From: Onchidella celtica
Lineage: Eukaryota > Mollusca > Gastropoda > Systellommatophora > Onchidiidae
Reading direction: 5' to 3'
Length of the DNA: 64,000 nucleotides
Assembly: GCA_963931925.1 (NCBI GenBank)
Contig: OZ007579.1
Coordinates: forward strand, 38,663,457 to 38,727,456
The notes beneath the pieces were generated by a model that ran no database searches, was not told the origin of the DNA, and saw nothing but the letters and a program-made list of their open reading frames with translations. This document shows, piece after piece, positions 11,291 to 23,420 of the stretch (positions within the stretch are counted from its first letter, which is position 1; every line of letters begins with the position of its first letter). The translations under genes and the position numbers were made by a program.

Positions 11291-12540
11291 CAACAAATAC
11301 AAGGAAAATTAAAGAAAAATATACACTAAAAAGAGCGGCGCAAACGCCAAGGGCATAGACTCTTCGAAAACAAAAATCTCAACACAGAAACACTAAAAAT
11401 GTAAAGTCAAAATTGGGCAAAAAGAAAAGGTTGTATGTTGCAAAACCCCGCGTGAGAAATAAAACCCAAACAATACAAAGCAAACTAAAGAGAAGACAGA
11501 AAATACACAAATTTTCGGCTTTCGCCTTTTTCAAGTGAAAAAAAAACGAACAATAAAAGACTTCAATAGGAACGAAGTGAAACAGTTTACTTAGCTGCGA
11601 CTTCTTGCTTTCGTCAGCAGCACCAAAGGACGTCCGTCCGCCAAAAGCATGGAACAAATGTAACATCACTTTTGTTTTTTAAAGCTGTTTATTTACTTTC
11701 AGAGATATCCCTTTGTCCGCACACCATGCTTGATAATTAAAAGCGTTTAGAAAACAATTTCCGATTGAAATATACAAGTAAAAAGATGAAATATATATTG
11801 CACTAAGAATAACAAAAATCATTTAAACACGCAGCTATGACTTAGCCATACTCAGAGAAATTACACAATATACACAGTCATGTACTCGGTATTACAAAAC
11901 AAGCTCGTAAGAATCATATACATGTATAACAAGTACACACAGGACCTAATCCATAAGATTTGTAACAACCCCCAGTGGAAGAAATGCACTCGGTACGTAA
12001 ATAAAGCCCGAGTTGCAGATTAAATTGACCAGATAAGCAATGTCAGACAATCTGGTGGAAAGAAACACCCAAATCGGTCTAAGTCGACCAAACTGGCAAC
12101 TCTGCCAGTGAAATCATACTGGAAAATCCCAGTTTTCCCAGAAATATTACGTCACTGATTTCCCGATACTGAGCTGGTGATAATTGGATCGTGTTCAGAA
12201 ATTCATACAGGCAAATAAACGCGAAGCTCCATTTACACACAGCGATCAATGAATTGTGGGGGGGGGGGGGGGGGGGGAGGGGAAGAGTGGGGTTTGGGGT
12301 TGAGGGTGGATTTGAGGGGTGGGTGGGGTGTTAATGCCAAGAGCAGCGAACCACGTAAAATAAAGACCTAAACAAACACGGTTGGGGGGGGGGGGGGATT
12401 AACCGCTTTAGGGGTGAAGTTCAGATGTCTGAACTGATACTTAGATTCTTCTAAAAAATAAATATGTAAACATAGTAGGAGAAAACGTTTCCAGAGGATA
12501 AGACTAAATACTACGCAGTATCCCTAGTCAGTTGAATAAC
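11291..12540. other. Duplicated 5'-flank sequence of module 1
   Basis: AT-rich non-coding sequence. About 11690-12220 is paralogous to 51170-51740 and partly to 41560-41700 (shared AACTGGC.ACTCTGCCA and TTACGTCACTGATTTC blocks). Poly-G runs occur at about 12257-12277 and 12385-12398. No gene recognised. Confidence 0.5.
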
Positions 12541-12580
12541 ATCTCTGTGGATGGATGGAAGGATGTATGGATGGATTTAT

Positions 12581-12890
12581 TGGGGCAAGGTGGTCTAGGG
12601 GCAAGGTGTTCGCCTCTCATGCCGAAGGTACCGGGTTTGATCCGGGTCGGTGCAGGCATGTTGGAATTTTTGGATTTTTTTCATACTTTCCTGTCGTTGA
12701 TTCTATGGTAGGGGTAGGATCGAGTACCTATAGTCTTCTCGGATACGGACGAAAAACTCGGATGGCCCGCGTGCACCTTGGCAGTTGGAAGTCGAAAAGA
12801 GCAGGCCCAACAAGGTCGCTGAACGGGCAAAATAGTAGTTTAAAAAATTTGATCCCTACCACCCCCCCCCCCCCCCAAAGAAAAGCAATA
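12581..12890 (+). mobile_element. tRNA-derived SINE
   Basis: The tRNA-like head at 12581-12660 has A-box-like TGGTCTAGGGGC and B-box-like GGGTTTGATCC motifs, followed by the GCAGGCATGTTGGAATTTTT junction. The body contains CTTCTCGGATACGGACGA and CTTGGCAGTTGGAAG. It ends in a C-rich and A-rich tail. The same family occurs at 51983 (plus) and 16305 (minus). Confidence 0.75.
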
Positions 12891-13431
12891 CCGTCCCCGA
12901 TGCTGCACTGTAGCGACGATGTGTCTGCCCCATTGTAACTGGGCTGCAATGACACTTAGGCAAATTGTGTATAATTTTATTACTGTTAGTTCCAACAGTG
13001 CTTCGAAGTGCTGAAACTCAATCACAATGGTTCTTAACCTTTGTCACGCAATCGCTCACTTAGACTTCAGTGTTTCTTTCATTCGCACACTCTTTCTTCT
13101 TCACCCTCCCTCCCAATCAAAAAAAAAGAAGAGGGTGTCTATTCAGGCAGCTGCCTAGAGTAAGGGGTTCAATGCTGGACTGGTGGAAGGATCTCAGGGA
13201 GTGCGAACTGTCAGCGGATCGTGGGGAGCAATACTTGCACTCCCTCGGTCGCTGGAAACCCACTCTACGCCTCTGCGTAATGCAGAAACAAACCATGGTA
13301 ATTTAAGTTGTTTTTTTTAATCACACAGCTTCTATTGCTGTGTGTTCCGGCAGTACGTCAACACACTAACACTTTATCATTTCACTATTGAATTTCATTA
13401 CTGCTACGCCCACTAATCCACCTCACATTGA

Positions 13432-13803
13432 CAGCGGCGAAGCGTGGGTCACAAAATTCACAGGGGCCCAAAATTTCAAAGAGATCACTGTTTCAACTGC
13501 CAGTTGTGAAAGAAATTTCTCAACACTTAAAATAATCTAAACAAATCAGAGATCGACAATGAGTGGAAAAACACTGGGCAACTTAACAATACTGTCAAGT
13601 GAGAGCGATTGAGAGGTACTGAAAACTTTGCAGGAAAGTAAACATAAATTATCTTTTATTTTAATTACATAAGTGTTTTCTTGGGGAGTAAGGGGTTCAA
13701 CACTGGACCTGGTGAAAGGGACTCATGGAGTGCTATGGCCCCACGGGAAGGGGGCGCAATACTTCCATTGCCCCGCACGCTGGAAACTCACGTTACGCCA
13801 TTG
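13432..13803 (+). mobile_element. hAT-type element remnant with transposase C-terminus
   Basis: Ends CAGCGGCGAAGC and TTACGCCATTG are decayed inverted repeats of the CAGTGGCGTA type seen at 53014 and 53631. Inside, about 13480-13612 reads as ITVSTASCERNFST followed by MSGKTLGNLTILS-like sequence. That is the dimerisation tail of hAT transposases. Flanks CACATTGA and CATACTGA may be a worn 8-bp duplication. The coding part is a short fragment only. Confidence 0.6.
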
Positions 13804-14500
13804 CATACTGATTCATAGCCTAACAAAAAGGCAACAATCTATTACATTGTTTTGTAGGAGCTCTGGTTAGGGCATGGCCTATGAAACCAGAGCTCTGAAT
13901 TACCCGAATGCGTTCGTTGTTGTTGTTGTTGTTGTTAAGGGTATTCGTGTCTTTTCAGCGCTATGCGGCTTTTCTAGAGCGAAGATTTTCAAAAACATGT
14001 TCCACGAGCTTAGGCCGAGTATGCCTTAAAGGTTTCACAAAGTTGATATGTCGCAGTTACACGCGACATTTCAGAGAAGCCTTTAACAAGCCAGATATTT
14101 TCCCGCAGGCGAACTGAAGCATGAGCGACGAGTGGCGGGGTGAACGGTACTGCTCCCGGATACACTTGGGTCTATTTTTGTCACCGCAGTTTTCAATGTT
14201 CGAAACTTCTGGAAAACGCCGGATAAGGCGGGTATCATACTAAGCCCGAAGCGGCACAGTCAGATACTGGCAGACAAGAAAGGCACACTACCATTTCCTA
14301 TCTTTTCTGAGTAAATCTGAGAAGATCATACAACCAGCTTCTGTCATTATTTCTTAGGTGCATATTTTGCTGACAGCAACTGGCTGTGACGTTCCATGCT
14401 TAGTGTGATACAGCCCAAAGATTTAATGGTTGAAATCTGTCTGGCCAATTACGGGAGAGTGGATTAAAAATAAAGTGAGAAAATACAATCCCACCGTGTA
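13804..14500. other. Duplicated flank with empty LINE site
   Basis: Non-coding. Includes a short GTT run at 13917-13935. It is paralogous to 54330-54953 plus 58935-59200. The stretch around 14235 (TATCATACTAAG) is the empty equivalent of the LINE insertion site at 54944-58934. The stretch around 14008 (GAGCTTAGGCC) is the empty equivalent of the MITE at 54534. Confidence 0.65.
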
Positions 14501-14509
14501 GTTTGCTTA

Positions 14510-14600
14510 TGCCACCCCTGAGTGGGTTTCGAACAGGGAAACTTCTGACAACGGGCCAGACGTTCTAACCCCTGGGCTCTCAAGTGGGAGCAATGCAAGA
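14510..14600 (-). mobile_element. tRNA-like SINE head (diverged)
   Basis: On the minus strand a tRNA-like segment with a B-box-like CTGTTCGAAACCC is paralogous to 59205-59285, where the motif reads CCAGTTCGAATCTCGC. The body is unclear and it is not a tRNA gene. Confidence 0.35.
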
Positions 14601-14695
14601 GGTTTGGATAGTAACTGTGTAGAGTTATCTTTTGTACATGTAATTACTTTCTTTTTGCCATTGAATGCCAATGCCCACCTCTTTTCCATAGTACA

Positions 14696-14840
14696 GACAG
14701 ACAGACAGACAGATTAAATAGACAGATAGATAGACAGACAAACAGATAGATGGATAGATGGATGGATATAGATAGATAGATAGATAGATAGGTAGATAGA
14801 TAGATAGACAGATAGACAGATAGATAGATAGATAGATATA
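14696..14840. repeat. GACA/GATA microsatellite (relic of module intron 1)
   Basis: GACAGACA then GATAGATA units. The preceding bases CCATTGAATGCC resemble the exon 2/intron 1 border of the modules and the start of the array at 59380-59520. This suggests a leftover of another TPR module. Confidence 0.7.
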
Positions 14841-14841
14841 T

Positions 14842-15611
14842 TGTCATGAGCTGAGTTTGGGGATCCAGTGAGTAGTGTTAGTGTGATCAGACCCTTAGAG
14901 TAAAAGGTGGGATTTTATAGGTTAGTGGACTGACGCCCTAAGGCGGTGAGTTGTGCAAGCAGTGCACGGGGCACGTGAACCCGGCATGATTTCGGAAGGT
15001 GAGACAAGAAACTGACGGGGTTTGGCTGGAGGTATATAAGCTTAAGTCGCCATTGTTTAATCAGAGAACGGCTGTGGAAATCATTCGCTCCAGTGAGGAT
15101 TCTCTCGGCTCGAGCTCCAGGGCCTGACAGTAGGAGTCGAGCGTAGACAGAACAGATACGAGTGAAGTTAGAAGTGGAGTGACTGTGTCATCGTCCAGAG
15201 AGTTGATATATACGCCTCGTCGCACTATGCCAAAAGTGCGAACCGTGTCCTTTGGATCTACGCTCGTACATTGGCTACGAGCGTATAATGGTAGGCAATC
15301 CATAAGTCCACACTAACGAGACAGGAATTACTAGATCAGCCCAGTGACGAGAAGCTGAGTAGTAGGAAAGCCACCTGGCAATCCTCACAAGAGAGACAGT
15401 GATTAATGCAGTGTAGAATGATAGTGTGTATGGAAAGAAAGAAGTATTGAAGTCATTCATAGAACTAATCTTTTGTAGAAGTAGTACGTAGAGATTGTAT
15501 CTCATGTGATATTGAATGCTATAGATTGTGTCTCATGTGATACTGAATGCCATAGTTTGTATCTCACGTGATACTGGAATTCTTGAACTACAGTTAATAC
15601 GTTTCAGCGAC
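14842..15611 (+). other. Possible solo LTR with TATA box
   Basis: Starts TGTCATGAG directly after the microsatellite and could end at CAGCGACA near 15611. It contains a good TATA box (GGTATATAAGC, about 15030) and three tandem units of about 31 bp, TAGATTGTRTCTCATGTGAT-like, at about 15490-15585. No clear target duplication was found, so the call is tentative. Minus-strand reading frames here resemble nothing known. Confidence 0.3.
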
Positions 15612-15958
15612 AAGCTTGAGTTCCCACAATGGAATTTTGATGTAATAATAATAGTAATAATGTATAGCATTTATATAGCGCATATCCATTTAAAATGCTC
15701 TATGCGCTTTACAGAAACAACATGTCAACCACAGAGCAGAATGGAGCTGCCTGCGAAGCGCTCAACACACTGCACTGCTTCTTTCTCTCTCCCTGACTCG
15801 CTCACTCTCTCTCTCTATCTCAGAGCAAATTGTAACGCAGCCTGTTAGGCTGCAGTTCACAACTCACAGCAGTTCACAACTCACATCAGTTCACAACACA
15901 CAACTCAAATATTATTTGAATATTTATTAATAACAATATATATTTAATAATGAATAAT
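15612..15958. other. Short dispersed-repeat sequence
   Basis: Contains an AATAATAAT run and a GCATTTATATAGCGCATATC...GCGCTTTACAG block that looks like a dispersed repeat, then a CT-rich patch, then three CAGTTCACAACTCACA tandem units (about 15853-15905). No gene. Confidence 0.45.
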
Positions 15959-16305
15959 AATAAATTTTGTTGTTGCTGGTGGGGGAGGGGGGATGATATG
16001 GATACATTTGAATCTATTAATTTCAATTTTCAATTTTGTTCGGGCAGCGGCCTTTCGGCCTGCTCTTTACGGTTTCCAACTGCCAAGGTATCTTTAACGT
16101 GCGCAACGTGCACACGGGCCCTCCGAATTTTTTCGTCCTTATCCGAGAAGACTAGGTACTCGATCCTACCCCCCAATAGGACCAGCCACTTGAAAATATG
16201 AGAAAAATCCAATTTCCAACATGCCTGCACTGCCCGGGTTTTGAACCCGGGACCCTTGGCATGAGAGGCGAGCACCTTGCCTCTGGACCATCTAGCCACT
16301 ATTTG
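15959..16305 (-). mobile_element. tRNA-derived SINE (minus strand)
   Basis: The head at 16305-16225 has A-box-like TGGTCCAGAGGC and a strong B-box (CGGGTTCAAAACCC), then GCAGGCATGTTGG. The body contains CTTCTCGGATAAGGACGA and CTTGGCAGTTGGAAACCG. The tail is simple TTG/AAT-type sequence. Best preserved member of the family also seen at 12581 and 51983. Confidence 0.8.
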
Positions 16306-16557
16306 ATGCAATCATATCTATTGTATCTGCAATCATATATATTATATCCGCAATCATATTTATGGTATCTGTAGTCATATCTTTTGTTATACATAGTAAT
16401 ACATTAGTATGGCCCTTCAGGCCTGATATATATATATATATATATATTTAACAAGTTTGTTATTGCTTATTCTGGTTGTGCCTGGACGAGTGTGAGTGGC
16501 CTTTCGATTAGTCGAATGCGCTAGTATCCCCAAAGACCTTACTCACCTCGAATCTTG

Positions 16558-16931
<374 letters not shown>

Positions 16932-17278
16932 ATAGAAATACAAAGAGAGAAATTTTTTATTTCCCCACCTCCCCTGCCCCAAATCGGTATGGTCTAGTTG
17001 AGAAGCCTAACCGTGAAACCTGAAAAGTGTTTGTAACGTGAAGGGGCGGGGGGTATTAAATCAATTCAACAACTACTGTTGTTGTTCTATCCAGTTTTAA
17101 CCAAGCTGGAGAGTCTCTGTTGTTGAAATTGTTGTCAAATAGATGGGCACGCACGCATACGCACACACACATAGCATCATATAAGTTCATCCTCTCCCCC
17201 CACCCAAAGACATACACTCACATCCACACATCCCTCATTTTGAGATACATGACTGTGTCACATCACGTCACCACTCAC
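16932..17278. other. Region downstream of module 2 exon 3
   Basis: Non-coding. 17215-17278 resembles the start of intron 3 of module 1. No protease exon follows, here or further left before the 5' flank of module 1. Confidence 0.5.
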
Positions 17279-18933
17279 CCTCTTCTGAGACACCATCGAA
17301 TCTCTCGTGGTCAGCTACTCTCGTACATGCCTCCCTTTTGTCTGCCAGCAATTTCTCCTTCTGTTTTCTGACCTCTGGATTCTGTGGCTCCAATCTCTCA
17401 GCTTCTGAGTAATCTTTGAGTGCCAGATCGCAGTCTTTGTTGTTGTGGTAGGCCTGAGACACAAATAGGTAACATTATTACAGATACTTCAGTACAGACT
17501 TGTCATTCTGTAAGGAACTATACTGTGACACAGATTTAAAGTTCCAAATGTTTGTTCAGTTTAGAACATGATCTGCATCCAGATTCATTTTTCTTTTGTG
17601 TTGTACATTTCTATTGTTCTATGTTACCAACGTTCAGTTTTTTAAAATAGTTTTCCTGGCTATTTTAGTTCTCATTGCCATACATGAACTATAGTGGCAC
17701 TGGCAGGTATTGTAAGTTTTTTGGCTAGGTTTGCTGGCAGGATCCTAGGACACTAGGCATCCCCACAAACTGTAAGTTACAACTTCTACGCATACTTCTC
17801 TTTCCCTCTCTTCATTCAAGTCAATTCCACCCCCCCCCCCCGAGAATGTGTGTGTGTATGTGTCACAAATTATATTTGGAAAGTGATTTCCAGAACAGAA
17901 TGTGCTCAGTAAACAAAAACAAAAAAAATATGGAAGAATGCATTTTTATAGTCAGAGTTCATAGCAGACTTTGATGAGCAAATTCAAGGTTTTTTCAAGG
18001 TTTTTCAAGGTCAGTCTTTTCATTTTCAAGGCACAAAACGCCGTGACAAAAACTACGCATGTCTGTGAATTGCTTATGCCCGTAAAAACCTGTGCGACTA
18101 CACCGCCGTCTCCGTTTCCGTTAGCTCTAGCGCCTAGGCCCAAATTTTTTTGTTTTTTCAATTCGATCGCGTTTTTTGGTTTTTCAAGGTTATTCAACTT
18201 CAAGGTTGTGCTCTGTTTTCCAGGCTTTTCAAGACCTTGAAAAACAATTTTCGTTTTTGGAGGTTTTTCCAGGTTTTCAAGGTCCGCTATGAACCCTGTA
18301 TAGTACCAAATGTTGATGGTGTTAAGCTGAATTCATGGACCTGATCTGATATGGACAATTCCATCAACATTCAAGGAAGTGAATTTTTTCCCCTCTTCCC
18401 CCTCCTTCTTCTCACCCTGCCATCTCTCTTTCTTGTTCAGCTGTCTGTTAATCCTAAAATAAAATGCTGAATATATATATGTAAAATAAGTTTACTACAT
18501 ACCAGTCCTCTTCTGAAGTAAGCTTTAACACTCTCCTTGTCCATCTGTAAGGCCAGGCTGCAGTACTCTATAACTCTGGCATTGTCTCTCAGCTTTAATT
18601 CACAGGCTGCTGAATTCAGGTGTGCCGTCAGTACTAGGTTATCTTTTTCTTTCTCCCCACTGGTTAACGATGTTTGACTGGTCAACAGGTCCAGGACTTG
18701 ATTGTAAGATCTCCGGGCATCTTCAAACTTTCCTGACTGAAACATTGATTGTAAACATCTGAGTGAGCGAGTGAGTAAACAAGAAAGTGGGTGACAGACA
18801 AACAGTCAGACAAACAGACAGACAGATAGTGAGATACCAAATCAACTGCCACCACAAACTTTACCTTATAGAAGTCATTGCCGATCTTTTTGATATTTGC
18901 TGCTTCCTCTGGTTTATCATCTCTATCTTCCAT
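17279..18933 (-). CDS. TPR module 2, exons 1-3 (carboxylate-clamp TPR protein)
   Basis: Exons on the minus strand are 18933-18865 (23 codons, donor AAG|GTAAAG), 18736-18503 (78 codons, one residue shorter than its paralogues at KEKDN) and 17453-17279 (donor AGG|GTGAGT). Reading phases join as in module 1. The clamp residues are conserved: IKKIGND, AHLNSAAC, KAYFRRG. Intron 2 (17454-18502) carries a MITE. The protease exon found after module 3 is absent downstream. If the final donor is unused the frame closes at 17268-17270. Upstream sequence is broken from its probable promoter region, now near 41.2 kb, by about 20 kb of nested transposons, so expression is doubtful. Confidence 0.75.
17953..18298. 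mobile_element. MITE with TATAGT target duplication
   Basis: Inverted ends CAGAGTTCATAGCAGAC and CAGGGTTCATAGCGGACC (the latter read from the right end) are flanked by TATAGT at 17947-17952 and 18299-18304. CAG-type ends suggest a hAT-derived MITE although hAT duplications are usually 8 bp. The interior is rich in CAAGGTTTTTC units. It sits in intron 2 of module 2. Confidence 0.75.
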
Positions 18934-20769
18934 TCTTGGGCTGAGTTCACCGGTCAAATTGTTTTAACAGCCAACCTCAGGTATGTCTTCTGTGCAAAAA
19001 AATAGATATGTTATTATTATTTTTGTTTTGTTTTGTATTTTATGTTTGGTAGGACAGAAACTAAAACTTACCAGCTTCACAAGATCACTGCTTGTGTCCC
19101 CAGCAACACTACACTTAAAACAGCAAGTTTCATCTTCCACTTGTTTGTTTTTATTACTTTATTGTTAGCCACTTTTTAAGTTTTGATTTTGTCCAAAATT
19201 AATGTTCATCTCTAATGTGACAATAATTTAGTATTAGGAACACAATGAGGTGTCAGATGTATACATTTCATGAGGAGCTGTCATCAACTGTGCCCATGGA
19301 ATGCAGACCAGGAGATTCCTTTAAACCAATAAGGTTTGAGCGGGAACCACAATTTTGGCATTATCCAATGTCTCACTCTCACTCTAATGGCTTTTTTTAA
19401 TCAAAGAGAAATTTCCTCTACATTTCTAACATTTTCACCAATTTTTAAAATTTATTATTTTGAGTAGAAGACCTTTGTTATCAAATGTGGCCCATACTGC
19501 CCAAAAAATTCAGAAAAACAAAAAAATTAAAACAGGTGGTATATGTATAGAAAGTTTTTCTTTTTCTCTTTTTCCCCCTGTTTTTAGATTCCGTCATATA
19601 TGTACAGTTTTGCAAACTATGAAAAGTACTAGAATTTTTATACATGTACTATGCCATAACAAAGAAACCTATATCGACCCTGGCCAAAAAGAAGTTTCTG
19701 AAACAAACACTATGTGAAATACCCATTTACATCAAAGCAGAGAAACTGATTACAAGTATAAAGCGCTAGAGTAACTCAATCCTATCTAGGGTAAGACTAA
19801 GAGAGACAATTTTATAAATTGTAAATATTCTGAGAAATCACACTCACTCATCATAAAAACAAATGAAGTATTTTTAAAACATATGCACTATGACAATGAT
19901 GCTATCTTTTTTGTAACAGAACTTTACCAAGAAAGATTGTATGAAAACTCTGATAGCTAAAAAAAACTTAACACTTATTAGGGCAAACAGAAAAGGTGAA
20001 AGACATGGATAACTTGAGATATAATTTAAAAAAATATACTTGTATTAAAAGTTAAATTAATTTCCACCTGTTAAAAATAATTTCCATCTTAGCTTGTCTC
20101 ACAGCAAAGATTTCAGTTAAAGCCATTTCAAGGTAAACTTAACTTAAGTGTTCAGGTAAACTAATGGTGATCTTTAGTTTCAAACTCCATATCCATTTAT
20201 TTTCTAAAGAATCACTAAACACTTTTCCTTGTCCAGACATTTAGGTGACTGTATGTACATGTAGTTTTTCAAACTTCTTTGGGGAGAAAACTTAACCAAT
20301 TATGGACCGACAGACATAATGCACAAGCAGAGCGACAGACTGGTAAACAGACGTGAACATGAATTTGTATTTAAATTGCTTCACGAAACAAAACAGTGTT
20401 CATGTATCATTTTCTGGTTATATAGCATGCATAAATCTTCAGTATACATGGCAGTAGACAGCTAGAGACAGACCAACCAATATATAATTATAATATTGTG
20501 TTATAATTTTCCCACCAAAGACAGTAAAACCAGGTTTGTATCTTTCTTTGGTACTACTGAAAATATTGTTCTAAACATTTTTATTTCATTTCCAAATTAT
20601 ACGGTTAATAAAAACGGTAAAATCTAAAACTGCTGGAAGGCCATTTTCATTTATTGATTCATGTATTTCATAGACATCTGTCAAAGCAACCTTTCAAATA
20701 CAGGAATATTTACCTCGACTCGACAAAAATGTCCCTACAGTTTCTGAATAACAAACAAATGAACACAAG
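18934..20769. other. 5' flank of module 2
   Basis: AT-rich. About 18940-19240 is similar to the leaders of modules 1 and 3 (for example ATAATTTAGTATTAGGA at 19224, compared with 9822 and 49709). The rest shows no gene and no obvious element. The conserved leader-exon block seen at 10441 and 50735 was not found here. Confidence 0.5.
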
Positions 20770-20773
20770 TTAA

Positions 20774-21089
20774 CTCATTTCTCCCCAAGTAAATTTGGCC
20801 AAGTTGCTCCAGCTGGCCCAGGTAAATTTTGCAGTTTTCAGGCTTTTATAGGGTGTGTTAGAAAAAAATTCATTACTCGCTTATTTTTAAATATTTTTCA
20901 ATTCTATTTGGTGGAAGTGTTTATAAATTCTGTGGTTGTTTTCATTATTGTGTGGGTATAAAGTAGTAATTTGTAAATTAGAATTGAAAAAAAAAATATG
21001 TCGGGGTCAAAAACGTGGATTCCCCGTTCACAGTACAGCTCGGCACGAAAGGCGAAAACGGGGATTCCCCGTTCGCAGGGAGAAATGAG
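20774..21089. mobile_element. 316-bp MITE with TTAA target duplication
   Basis: Inverted ends CTCATTTCTCCC and GGGAGAAATGAG lie directly inside TTAA tetranucleotides (20770-20773 and 21090-21093). TTAA duplication is typical of piggyBac and Kolobok transposons. The interior has a repeated GGATTCCCCGTTC motif. No coding capacity. Confidence 0.8.
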
Positions 21090-21307
21090 TTAACTCTGAT
21101 GACATAGATTTCACAGCCTCAGTATTTAAAGGGTTTAAGTACCAACTCACATCTGCCAGCCAAACATAAAATGTTCACCATACAGGCCTATATGTGGATG
21201 TTACCAGATACACGATACTATTACTATGCTACAGTTTGTAAACCGTCTGCCTCTGAGCCTGCTAAACTATCACACTGATATAATTGTGTAGTTTGGCTCT
21301 TATTATC

Positions 21308-22229
21308 TGTCACAAATCCCAGACTGGGAGATGTAATAAGTTATGACAGGACAACAATCACGAACGAACAAGTTTAACACTTAACAGAACAACCCATCAG
21401 ACTCACACATTTATTAAACGTAATTATACAGATAATAGCGCAATTACATACATTATATTATTGAATTTAACTGCCGTACAACGGCCTTATTCCCACATGC
21501 ACTCTTCCTCGGATCCACAACCCGGTAATTACTTCCTAAAGACACTTCGGCCTCAGCCTCTCCCCTCAGGGTCTTAACAGCACATTAATAATTCACTGGC
21601 ACCGCAGTCTCTCAATATCCCCTTCCTATTGCCATAACACCTTAGCATTCCACTAGCACCTCAGCAGGGCAATAGCACATTATCATTTCAATAGCCCATC
21701 AACATGGCAATAGTACATTATCATTTCAATAGCCCATCAACGTGGCAATAGTACATTATCATTTCAATAGCCCATCAACATGGCAATAGTACATTATCAT
21801 TTCAATTAGCACATTCACGCTCATATCTACGTCCCTGTCCGTGGCCAGACTGCCACGACTTTATGTGCCTCTACTGTCCTGCACCGACAGCCTCACTCTT
21901 GGCCCATGTGTGGGCCCCCGCCCTATGCTGGCCTATCCCCTGTGCTCACCGAGGTGGCTCTTCGGCCCGTCCCCGACACCAGTCATCACTGGAAAAAACT
22001 CTCTCACTAGTCTTCCGACTGCTCCCCTTATGTTCGCCCACTGGGCTTCTCTTGCGTCCGCTCTTTAGGACGTTCTAACTTGCAGTGATAGTAATACAGC
22101 GCTCTCGCCTCCTTCAGACCCCCACCACTCATAACATGCACGCTTTCCCTTACTTGTCTACGTGCGTTAATTTTACTCTCCTCCTTTCCCCCCCGTAATT
22201 ATTAACTATCGCTCACTCCACTCGTGACA
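21308..22229 (-). repeat. 3' LTR of the Gmr1-like element
   Basis: 922 bp. It holds three copies of a 38-bp unit (CATTTCAATAGCCCATCAAC... at about 21690-21806); the other LTR holds two. This accounts for the whole length difference. AATAAATGTG on the minus strand near 21415 is a possible polyadenylation signal. Confidence 0.93.
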
Positions 22230-22250
22230 TCATCCCCCACCCCAAAAAAA
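22230..22250 (-). other. Polypurine tract of the Gmr1-like element
   Basis: On the minus strand GGGGTGGGGGATGA lies directly before the 3' LTR, the position required for plus-strand priming. The LARD elements use a very similar tract (GGGGTGGGGGA). Confidence 0.8.
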
Positions 22251-22585
22251 TTAATGCAATTAATTTCAAATCGCATCAAGAGGACTGTCAACGAGTGAGC
22301 GTGAGCAATACCTACATTAAAAATGACCTACCAATGCCCCTAGCACATAAAATACCGGAATCAGGGGAAAATATGGGGATCAATATGCCCTGCACTATGC
22401 ATATATGTATCACATCATCAATAGCTAACTAAACACAATACCTAATACAGAATCAAAAACCAATCAACCTATCAACCATTCTTCATATCATATTTATAAT
22501 GTCAATATTTTAAAGTCGACGACTCATTCACACAGATCCTGTCAATGTTCCTGTCCTCCGATGTATAAGCTCCTGAACTCTTCCC

Positions 22586-23416
22586 CTAGGCTCGACTAAG
22601 GTAGTCGGCGATATGATTGCTGGTTCCTGGAATTGGTTGAATAACGAAGGTATACGGCTGCAAAGCCAATGCCCATCTAGACAAGCGTGGGCTGGACGAA
22701 CGATTCTTCGACAAAAACGTCAGTGGCTTGTGGTCTGTCTGGATACAAAATTCTCGTCCCATGAGATAACGTCCCAATTTCTGGACGGACCACACAATGG
22801 CAAGACACTCCCGCTCTATCACAGAATACTTTCTTTCTCTCTGCAATAACTTCCTACTGACATAACATACAGGATGGAAACATTCGTTCTTCTCCTGTAG
22901 AAGACAAGCGCCGACACCAGAGTCTGACGCATCCGTTCTGAGGATAAAATTAGATCGAAAATCGGGTAATATCAGAATGGGTGACGATGATAATGCTGTC
23001 ACCAAATTATCAAATGCTGTCTGACATTCAGACGTCCACTGGACCTTATCGGGTTGTCCCTTCTTAGTAAGGTCAGTAAGAGAAGATGACAAGGAGGAAA
23101 AATTTGGAATGAACTTTCTGTAATAATTTAAAATTCCCACTAAGCTTCTGACTTGTTTCTTTGTTTTAGGGATTTGCAACCCTACTAATTTGTCAATTTT
23201 TGTTACTTCAGGTCTCTGAACACCTCTACCCACGATATGTCCTAAGAATACTATCTCTGGACATGCCAAATCCATCTTTGCGGGTTTAGCAGTTAACCCA
23301 AAATGACGTAATCGTTTAAAAATTACTGTTAGTGTCTGAATATGATCAGACCATGTCGACGTATGACACGCTATATCGTCAAAGAATGACACGACATTAG
23401 GTATGTCCTTTAATAC
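22586..23416 (-). pseudogene. Truncated reverse transcriptase plus RNase H
   Basis: The open frame starts in the RT palm at PNVVSFFDDI (the YxDD box reads FFDD) and continues through the thumb (FLGHIVGRGV, LVGILNYYRKFI) into RNase H. The RNase H active-site segments are TDASDSGVGA, ERECLAIV, TDHKPL and a final HIADYLS. All RT sequence N-terminal to the FFDD box is missing. The frame abuts the integrase tail at about 23416-23425, in a different reading frame, so the junction is an internal deletion. RT activity is impossible from this copy. A stop at 22586 is followed by 350 bp to the purine tract. Confidence 0.88.
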
Positions 23417-23420
23417 CAGT

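Noticed and set aside
16225..16305. tRNA gene
   Set aside because: It has A- and B-box-like motifs but is followed by a shared SINE body and occurs in several diverged copies.
21841..22078. Repeated 75-codon frame, also at 29363-29590
   Set aside because: It lies in the LTRs, antisense to the element; its duplication reflects the LTR pair, not a gene.
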